Positions 43,146-49,036 of a stretch of 49,036 nt of DNA are shown piece by piece. The DNA is from Hyphomicrobiales bacterium (GTDB taxonomy: Bacteria; Pseudomonadota; Alphaproteobacteria; Rhizobiales; Rhizobiaceae). The stretch spans positions 1 to 49,036 of the forward strand of contig UBJO01000027.1 in the NCBI GenBank assembly GCA_900465665.1, written 5' to 3'. The position numbers were made by a program, and so were the translations under genes. Numbering within the stretch: the stretch's first letter is position 1; the number at the start of each line of letters is the position of its first letter. The notes under the pieces were generated by a model. It saw only the letters and a list, made by a program, of their open reading frames with translations. It was not told the origin of the DNA and made no database searches.

Positions 43146-44033
43146 ATGAAAATGGTTCGAGTTCTAGCTATCCTCAGTGCCTTCCTGCTTACAGGCTGCG
43201 TGGAGACAACGGCCACCAAGGAACCACTTCAGCAGCCGCCGATCGTGACTCCGCCGTCGCCGACGCGCACCAACCTCGAAAACCTTCCGCCGCCGGCCAA
43301 GAAAGTCGATATCGCCGTCTACCAGTTCCCCGATCTCACCGGCAAGAACGAGCCGAACGACAATATCGCCGTGTTTTCCCGGGCGGTCACCCAGGGCGGC
43401 TCCGGTCTGATCATCGACGCGCTGAAGCGCGCGGGCGGCGGCAACTGGTTTACCGTGGTCGAGCGCACCGGCCTAAACGATCTCCTGCAGGAGCGCCAGC
43501 TTATCCGCGCGACACGGCAGGAATATTCGATGGACGCGATGAAGACCTTGCCGCCCATCCGTTTCGCCGGGTTGATCGTCCAAGGCGGCATCTTGACCTA
43601 TGACGCCAACACCATAACCGGCGGCGTCGGAGCGAATTTCCTCGGCATCGGCGCCGATGCGCAATACCGTCGCGACGTCGTCACCGTCGGCGTCCGCATC
43701 GTATCGGTGCAGACGGGCGAGGTGCTCCTGAGCGTCACGACGACGAAGACCGTCTATTCCGCCGGCGTGAACGCCAATGTCTACAAGTTCGTCTCGACGG
43801 ACAAGCTATTGCAGATCGAGGCCGGTTACACCCGCAACGAACCAACCCAGCTCGCTGTGCGCCAAGCGATTGATCTCGCGGTATACGCCACCGTCATGGA
43901 AGGCGTGCGCTCCGGAATCTGGAGCTTCAGCAATCCGGCCGTCTCGGCTCCGCTCGTCAATGAATACGTCAAGCGCGACCGCCCGGGTGATGTCGCGGCC
44001 ATCGAAAACGCGGAGGCCGTCAAGACCTTTTGA
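43146..44033 (+). CDS. csgG: Curli secretion channel CsgG
   Basis: The 295-residue product is a lipoprotein: signal peptide with lipobox LLTGC (C18). The CsgG domain follows (VDIAVYQFPDLTGKNE, VERTGLNDLLQERQLIR, ADAQYRRDVVTVGVRIVS, then GEVLLSVTTTKTVYS), which forms the nonameric outer-membrane pore for curli export. The ATG at 43146 is preceded by GGAAG 8 bases upstream; the frame also opens at GTG 43131. No csgE or csgD gene is in the window. It is the last gene of the operon and converges with yhaN 34 bases on. Confidence 0.92.
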   Translation: MKMVRVLAILSAFLLTGCVETTATKEPLQQPPIVTPPSPTRTNLENLPPPAKKVDIAVYQFPDLTGKNEPNDNIAVFSRAVTQGGSGLIIDALKRAGGGNWFTVVERTGLNDLLQERQLIRATRQEYSMDAMKTLPPIRFAGLIVQGGILTYDANTITGGVGANFLGIGADAQYRRDVVTVGVRIVSVQTGEVLLSVTTTKTVYSAGVNANVYKFVSTDKLLQIEAGYTRNEPTQLAVRQAIDLAVYATVMEGVRSGIWSFSNPAVSAPLVNEYVKRDRPGDVAAIENAEAVKTF

Positions 44034-44067
44034 CCCCGATGCTGTTGCCGTCGTATGCCTCCGCCGC

Positions 44068-47000
44068 CTAGCTCAGTTGATGGATCTTCACCTGGGGAAC
44101 GACGGACTTGGCGATCTCGCAAAGATGCAGATGGTGCGTGAGATAGATGACCTGTCCCACCTTCGCCATCTCGCCGAGCAAACGGAAAACCTCTTCGGAA
44201 CGCGGATTGTCGAAGCTCTCCATGATGTCGTCGGCAACGAAGGGCACGGCCGCCCGAACGGCCGCGAACTCCTCGTAACCCGCCAACCTGAGCGCCAGAT
44301 AGAGCTGAAATTGCGTTCCCGTCGACATGGAATCGGCGAGCTTCGATCCGCCATCGCGCGATACGCCGATCAGAATCTCCTTATCCTTATCCGGCTGCGT
44401 GGCGAGGCCCGAGTAATTGCCGCCGGTGATCGTCTGAAACGCTTGCGAGGCGCGGTTCATCATCGAGCTGCGATGCTTGTCGCGATAGAGATGCAGCGCC
44501 TGTTCGGCCGCCAGCGTGCCGGTTCGAAGCGTCAGGTAGCGGATGGCGAGCGCCTCGATCTCGAGCAGAAGCGTCCGCCGTTTCGCCTCAATGCGCGCAA
44601 CCGCGTCGTCGCCGCCCACAGCATCGAGCTTGTCCTTGGCGCGGGTCATTTCGGCGTAAAGCTCCCGCGCGCGCTCCGTCAGATCCTCGATCCGGGCTTC
44701 AAGATTGAGCGCGCTGTGCTCGACTTCTGCGGCGTCTACCTCGGACAAAAGCCGTGCCGCGTCCTCATATGTCCTGGTGCGCAGCCGCTGGGCAATCTGC
44801 TCGCGAAGCTCGGCCATGCGGTTCTCGATCCGGTCCCGCTCCTTGGCTGCCTCAAGATGGCTTCCGACAGTCGCCAGCGTTTCGGCGCCGAAATAGCTTG
44901 TCAATTCCGACTTGCGGGCGTTGTGAATGGCAAGCTCCGCGTCGAGTGCCTGGCGATCGGCCTGTAGCTTTTCGAGCGTGACCTGTCTGTCCGCGCGATG
45001 CTGCTGATCGCGCAAGGCGCGGTTGTAGCGCTCGACCAGCGCATTGGCGGCGCCGAGCGCATCGCCCGACGATATATCGGATTCCAACCGGCCCAGCATG
45101 TTGGCCAGATCGACCCGAAATTGCTTCTGGTCATTCTCCATCGCCGAAACCCGCTGCACCAGATCATGACGCTCCTTCAAGACGCCGGGCAAGCTTGCAA
45201 GGGTAGACAAAATGGCGCTGACGGCGGCAACGGATGCCTTGTCGGCAAACCATGTGCGTGACAGCGCCTCCGCCCAGGCATCACGCCATCCGTCCGCAGC
45301 GAGAACCGCCTGTTGATGGTCACGCTCCCGCTCGGCGATATCGCGCGTCAGCCCGCTCACCGCCTTCTTATGGTTGGCTCGCGCTTCCTCGCGGCTCCTG
45401 CTGTCGGCCAGCAGTCTTGCCGCCGCTCGCGTCAGGTCTGCGGTCGGCATGTCGGCATCAAACCGCGCGCCGGCCTCTGTTAGGGCTGCCTCAAGCTCGG
45501 CGCGGTGCCGCCCGAGCTCGGTGCGAAGCGTATCCAGTTCATATTCGCTTTTCTTCAGATCGACCCGGCCAGAAAGCGCAGCACTCCGCCGGCCAGTCCA
45601 GTTCTCAAGCGCAACCAGCTGCTCCAGCGCATCCGCCCCGGCCTCGATAGCATTGGGCAAATAAGTGCCGATCTTGTCTGCCAAGGCAGCGTGATCCGCC
45701 AACGCTTCCGCAAGCAGTTCCTGCTGCCGATCGATGGCGGCCGCGCTGGCAGCGGCTGCGAGCGTCAGCTGCCGGAGTTCGGCGAGCGCCTCGGCGCGGG
45801 CCAACCGATTTTCGGTTGCGGCATCGTCCCGCCGCATCGCATGTTCGAACGTGGAAGCGGTGGCGCCGTCGAGCGTGGCGAGATGGCTCTGCCAGGCCGC
45901 GTCGCGCGCGCTACGCAAGGCCTGCGCGGCGCTGTCGTCGATCGTGCCCTCCCTCGCGAACGCAGCGATCCGCGCCAAAGTCGTGGCTCGTTCGGTGGCG
46001 AGGTCGCGAAGCTTGCCGCGATGCTCGCTCACGCGATTGTCTATCAACGTCGCTCGTGATCGCCACATATCGAGTTGCGGTGAGTCCGCCGCCTTCATCG
46101 CCGCCAACTCGTTCAGGTCGCCCGACCAAGGCACCAGCAGCGCGATGCGATCGTCGAAATTGCGGCGCACCTGGTGATAGGAGCGCTCCTCGACGGCGAG
46201 ACGCGAGAGCAGGTCTGTATCCGTCAGTCGCGCCAGCGCATTCTCGATGCGCGATTGCGTATCCGGTTCCAGTCCGATTTCACCGTCGGCCGTGTCTTCC
46301 TTCAAGCGTTCGAGCGTATCGTTGGCGCGTTTGAGCTCGCGCTCCGCGAAAGCGATCTCCGCGTCGATCCCAGAGCGCTTCTCCATTAGGTCGCGGATGG
46401 CGCCAATCGATGGCGCTGGTAGCAATAACTTCTCGGGATGTGCATGCCCCGCTTGATCAAGATCGAACAGCAACCGCGACAGGATTCCCTCCTGTTCGGC
46501 AAGGGCGATTTTGCGCTTTGGTAGATCGTCCGCAGCCGCCCGATAGCGTGCGCGTCCGATCTCGAGTGTCTCCATGATCGCGGCGATCGAAAGCCCCTGC
46601 TCATCGACGACGATGTCGTCGATCTCGTGCAACAATTGGCGAATGGAGCGGTCCGCGGTTTCCGCGAGCGCCTGCAACCGCGTCTCGTCGCGCGAAAGCT
46701 GCGGCAGCAGCGCGAACCAATCCGCCGGCGGGCGTGGCAGTTCGCCAAGCTCGGCGAATTCCGCCGCAAGTCGGTCGAGTTCTGAGGTTAGCGGCAGCGT
46801 TGCGAGAATGCGGCTCAACTCCGTGTGCCGAAGCTTGACCTCAGCCAACTCCGCGCCAGCCGCATCGTAGGATGCGCTGACCTGCGTCAAGGTTGCCGCG
46901 AGCACCGAATAGGCTGCTGCGAAGGTGTCGATGGCATTGCGCTCGTTCTTAAGCGTATCGAGCGCTCGCTTCAGCTCGGCGAGCTTGGTGCTCGACGAGC

Positions 47001-47532
47001 GCTTCCGATGAATGGCAGCCGCATCGTCTGCCGCCATGACCAGCGATCTGTTGAGGCCGGCGAGCCCCGAGCTCGCTGAAAACAGCAATTCGCCCAGTTC
47101 GCCCTTGCTCTGGATGATCGCCTGTCCGCCTTCCTTCAATGAGTGATCATCGAGCGAGAACATCGTCCTGTAAGCATCGCGCCCGATCCCGCCGAGCGCC
47201 GCCGACAGCATGCCTTCGTTGACCGGCTGACCGTTGCTGTCAACGAGACTGCCGGTCCGACGCTTAAGCCGCACGAGTTCGTGTTCTCCGCCATCGAACT
47301 CCAGCCGGGCTCCGATCTGCATGGAATTATAAGGATGAATGAAGTTGTAGTTGCTGGTGGCGCCGATCCCAAACAGGAGATCGAGAAAGGCATCGAATGT
47401 CGTCGATTTTCCGGCCTCGTTCAGGCCGTATATAATGTGTAGGTCCGGTTCGCCCTCGGAAAACCGGCCGAAATCGATCGAATGGTCGGTGAATTTCCCG
47501 TAGCGGGTCAGGTCGAGACGGCGAAGGCGCAT
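44068..47532 (-). CDS. yhaN: YhaN-type SMC/Rad50-like ATPase
   Basis: The 1154-residue protein has Walker A GLNEAGKST at 36-44, very long coiled coils (about 170-950, rich in E, R, A and L) and, near the C-terminus, a signature SMSTGTQFQLYLALRLAGYE and Walker B FVADDIMESFD, as in SMC/Rad50/SbcC ATPases. It is expected to pair with the nuclease YhaO and act on DNA ends. Its ATG overlaps the yhaO stop (TGATG), so the two are coupled. Size and order match YhaN of other bacteria. Confidence 0.88.
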   Translation of the reverse strand: MRLRRLDLTRYGKFTDHSIDFGRFSEGEPDLHIIYGLNEAGKSTTFDAFLDLLFGIGATSNYNFIHPYNSMQIGARLEFDGGEHELVRLKRRTGSLVDSNGQPVNEGMLSAALGGIGRDAYRTMFSLDDHSLKEGGQAIIQSKGELGELLFSASSGLAGLNRSLVMAADDAAAIHRKRSSSTKLAELKRALDTLKNERNAIDTFAAAYSVLAATLTQVSASYDAAGAELAEVKLRHTELSRILATLPLTSELDRLAAEFAELGELPRPPADWFALLPQLSRDETRLQALAETADRSIRQLLHEIDDIVVDEQGLSIAAIMETLEIGRARYRAAADDLPKRKIALAEQEGILSRLLFDLDQAGHAHPEKLLLPAPSIGAIRDLMEKRSGIDAEIAFAERELKRANDTLERLKEDTADGEIGLEPDTQSRIENALARLTDTDLLSRLAVEERSYHQVRRNFDDRIALLVPWSGDLNELAAMKAADSPQLDMWRSRATLIDNRVSEHRGKLRDLATERATTLARIAAFAREGTIDDSAAQALRSARDAAWQSHLATLDGATASTFEHAMRRDDAATENRLARAEALAELRQLTLAAAASAAAIDRQQELLAEALADHAALADKIGTYLPNAIEAGADALEQLVALENWTGRRSAALSGRVDLKKSEYELDTLRTELGRHRAELEAALTEAGARFDADMPTADLTRAAARLLADSRSREEARANHKKAVSGLTRDIAERERDHQQAVLAADGWRDAWAEALSRTWFADKASVAAVSAILSTLASLPGVLKERHDLVQRVSAMENDQKQFRVDLANMLGRLESDISSGDALGAANALVERYNRALRDQQHRADRQVTLEKLQADRQALDAELAIHNARKSELTSYFGAETLATVGSHLEAAKERDRIENRMAELREQIAQRLRTRTYEDAARLLSEVDAAEVEHSALNLEARIEDLTERARELYAEMTRAKDKLDAVGGDDAVARIEAKRRTLLLEIEALAIRYLTLRTGTLAAEQALHLYRDKHRSSMMNRASQAFQTITGGNYSGLATQPDKDKEILIGVSRDGGSKLADSMSTGTQFQLYLALRLAGYEEFAAVRAAVPFVADDIMESFDNPRSEEVFRLLGEMAKVGQVIYLTHHLHLCEIAKSVVPQVKIHQLS

Positions 47533-48797
47533 CAGTTCTCTCCGTGATCCCAGGTCTTCATTCGGGCGGTGATGTCGTCGGCGCCGTCGAGCATCAATTC
47601 ATCTATAAAGCGCTCGAAGCTTGCCGGGTCGTCGCCGGCAAAGCCACGGCTCTCCGGCGGCAGATCGGCGAGCAGGTCTTTAACCATCACGCCGATCTCG
47701 TCGCGAAAGCCGGCGCTCGCCATGACTTTTTCACGCATCAGATCGCCAAGCTCGATGACAGGATCGGCGGTGACTTTCCAAACGTCCACGGGCGCGTGTA
47801 CGGCAAGCTCTAGCTTTTCGATCCAGGTCTGGCCGATGCGGGCCCCGCGCTCCTCGGCCTCTGTGCGCAACAGATCGATATCGCGATGAAGGCGCCACGA
47901 TAGCGGCGTCTGCCCGATAAGTCGTAAGCGAGCGACGAGGCAACGCGAGGCGGTCGCCTCGCGTTGCCGCGCGAGCGCCAGCTCTACGGCGCCCGCCGCC
48001 TCGCGCCATTCCGAGATATTGGTGAGATCGACGCTCACGCGCTCGAACTGAGCAACGCTTGTCAGACGCTCCTCGATGGTGATCGTCTGGTCATCCGCAA
48101 CCGTCACTAGCGATACGGTCTTGGCGCCGGCCTCGTTGATATCGCGGCCCTGCGGCATGCCGGGCATGATCACCGTGCGCGCGCCGTGATGGTGTGTCCG
48201 CTGATGGATATGCCCTAGCGCCCAATAGTCGAAACCGGACGCGTGCAGCTCCGAGACGCTGCAGGGTGCGTAGACGTCGTGCCCCTGCGCGCCGGCGAGG
48301 CTCGTGTGCATGATGCCGATGTTGACCGCGCCCGCGATCGGTGCCTTGAATCTCGGCAGCAGCGATTCCGGGGCCTGCGGTTTGGCAAAGCTCATGCCGT
48401 GGATGCAGATATCGAGACCATCCTTCATGCGCCCGACGGCTTCGGCGCGCCCGCCGAACACCTTGACGTTATCAGGCAGCACCAGCTCCTGCGTGATCCT
48501 GGAAAGCGCATCGTGATTGCCACGTATCTTATAGACGGCGATGTCAGCCGCATTAAGCCGCTGCATCTGGCCGGAAAGGAAACGCGCCGTCTTCATCGAC
48601 GTCTGGTCGCCATCATAGAGATCGCCGGCAATGATCAAGGCGTCGACCTGTTCGTCCAGGCAGAGGTCGATAATCGAAACGAAAGCCGCGCGCGTGGCGT
48701 TGCCGACAAGTTCGGCCAGCCCTTCATCGCGCAGCGCGAGCGAGCGCAAGGGAGAGTCCAGGTGAATGTCGGCGGTATGTATAAAGCGAAACGGCAT
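47532..48797 (-). CDS. yhaO: YhaO-type Mre11/SbcD-like nuclease
   Basis: The 421-residue protein is a metallophosphoesterase of the Mre11/SbcD type: HTADIHLDSPL (D10, H12), AGDLYDG, RGNHDAL, then GIMHTSL and GHIHQRTHHH, which bind two metal ions for DNA cleavage. A C-terminal part (about 280-421) should bind the YhaN coiled coil. The start is placed at ATG 48797, where GAGG lies 5 bases upstream; a GTG at 48821 would add 8 residues. First gene of the yhaO-yhaN operon. Confidence 0.88.
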   Translation of the reverse strand: MPFRFIHTADIHLDSPLRSLALRDEGLAELVGNATRAAFVSIIDLCLDEQVDALIIAGDLYDGDQTSMKTARFLSGQMQRLNAADIAVYKIRGNHDALSRITQELVLPDNVKVFGGRAEAVGRMKDGLDICIHGMSFAKPQAPESLLPRFKAPIAGAVNIGIMHTSLAGAQGHDVYAPCSVSELHASGFDYWALGHIHQRTHHHGARTVIMPGMPQGRDINEAGAKTVSLVTVADDQTITIEERLTSVAQFERVSVDLTNISEWREAAGAVELALARQREATASRCLVARLRLIGQTPLSWRLHRDIDLLRTEAEERGARIGQTWIEKLELAVHAPVDVWKVTADPVIELGDLMREKVMASAGFRDEIGVMVKDLLADLPPESRGFAGDDPASFERFIDELMLDGADDITARMKTWDHGEN

Positions 48798-49000
48798 TAG
48801 ATCCTCGATGGTGGGCGTCACTATATGGCAGATCGGTTCTGCTCATGCCACCGTCAACCGGCGTCTGGCTTTGAGCGGGGCCGGGGGAGGGCACAACTCG
48901 ACAGTTCCAACGCCGTTTCCGGGACCCAAACAGGGCTTCCGGAAATTCCCTAGCCAAATCAGTCAGTTGGCAGAAACTGCGATTTTTTGAAAAAGGCTTG

Positions 49001-49030
49001 TTGACTTGTTCGGCTCTGGGGCCTTATAAG
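49001..49030 (+). promoter_or_regulatory. Strong outward promoter, possibly of an rRNA operon
   Basis: TTGACT (49001-49006), 17 bases, then TTATAA (or TATAAG with 18) form a strong sigma-70-type promoter. An A/T tract (ttttttgaaaaa) lies just upstream, like an UP element. The G+C-rich bases after it resemble a stringent-control discriminator. It points out of the window. rRNA is an inference from this form. Confidence 0.6.
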
Positions 49031-49036
49031 CCGCTT

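Noticed and set aside
43777..44967. Plus-strand frame of 396 codons
   Set aside because: It overlaps the end of csgG in another frame and then runs antisense to yhaN; arginine-rich shadow composition.
1..49036. CRISPR array
   Set aside because: I saw no series of regularly spaced direct repeats; the Cas4-like motifs belong to the nuclease genes described.

Overview
The window reads as alphaproteobacterial, most likely Rhizobium/Agrobacterium-type (order Hyphomicrobiales). This rests on protein similarity recalled from memory: an alphaproteobacterial curli set with CsgH, a YhaO/YhaN pair, a BrnA-like antitoxin beside a DUF2188-type protein, and G+C-rich, Shine-Dalgarno-led genes. No species can be named from the sequence alone.

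The window splits into two parts. From 1 to about 34.3 kb it is accessory DNA: short, mostly unrecognised genes on both strands, loose spacing, decayed fragments (a catalase pseudogene, an IS66 3-prime remnant, an IS3-family remnant) and many genes of conflict type. In order, this part holds: an exported metallo-beta-lactamase-fold protein; a HAD hydrolase; a GIY-YIG-like (T5orf172) protein; a beta-class DNA methyltransferase with an unknown gene downstream; a Phd-like antitoxin convergent with a long PIN-domain protein; a TnsA-like protein, a frameshifted AAA+/M41 (FtsH-like) gene and a metallophosphoesterase; a ParD-HigA fused antitoxin; a three-gene operon with two PD-(D/E)XK nuclease-like proteins; a WYL-domain regulator divergent from an operon of a Dna2-like nuclease-helicase, a 43-codon small ORF and a 1759-residue Hsp90/sacsin-type ATPase ending in DUF3883; a papain-like protein; and a Fic protein with an upstream partner.

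From about 34.35 kb to the end the genes are longer, tightly packed and look like chromosomal backbone: a heterodimeric ABC exporter, a BASS-family sodium symporter, a DUF2188/BrnA-like pair, a secreted protein, a curli operon (frameshifted curlin, csgH, second curlin, csgF, csgG) and yhaO-yhaN. The window ends in a strong sigma-70-type promoter pointing out of it, possibly that of an rRNA operon.

The best candidate for an undescribed system is the WYL-controlled operon at 18.5-27.7 kb. The regulator has a perfect 8-5-8 inverted repeat just upstream of its start. The effector genes are translationally coupled through a small ORF that overlaps both neighbours (ATGA, then TAATG). The domain content (FeS RecB-like nuclease, RNase H-like domain and UPF1-like helicase in one protein; GHKL ATPase plus DUF3883 in the other) fits nucleic-acid sensing and cleavage, as in anti-phage defence. 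A second candidate is the cluster at 8.8-12.3 kb.
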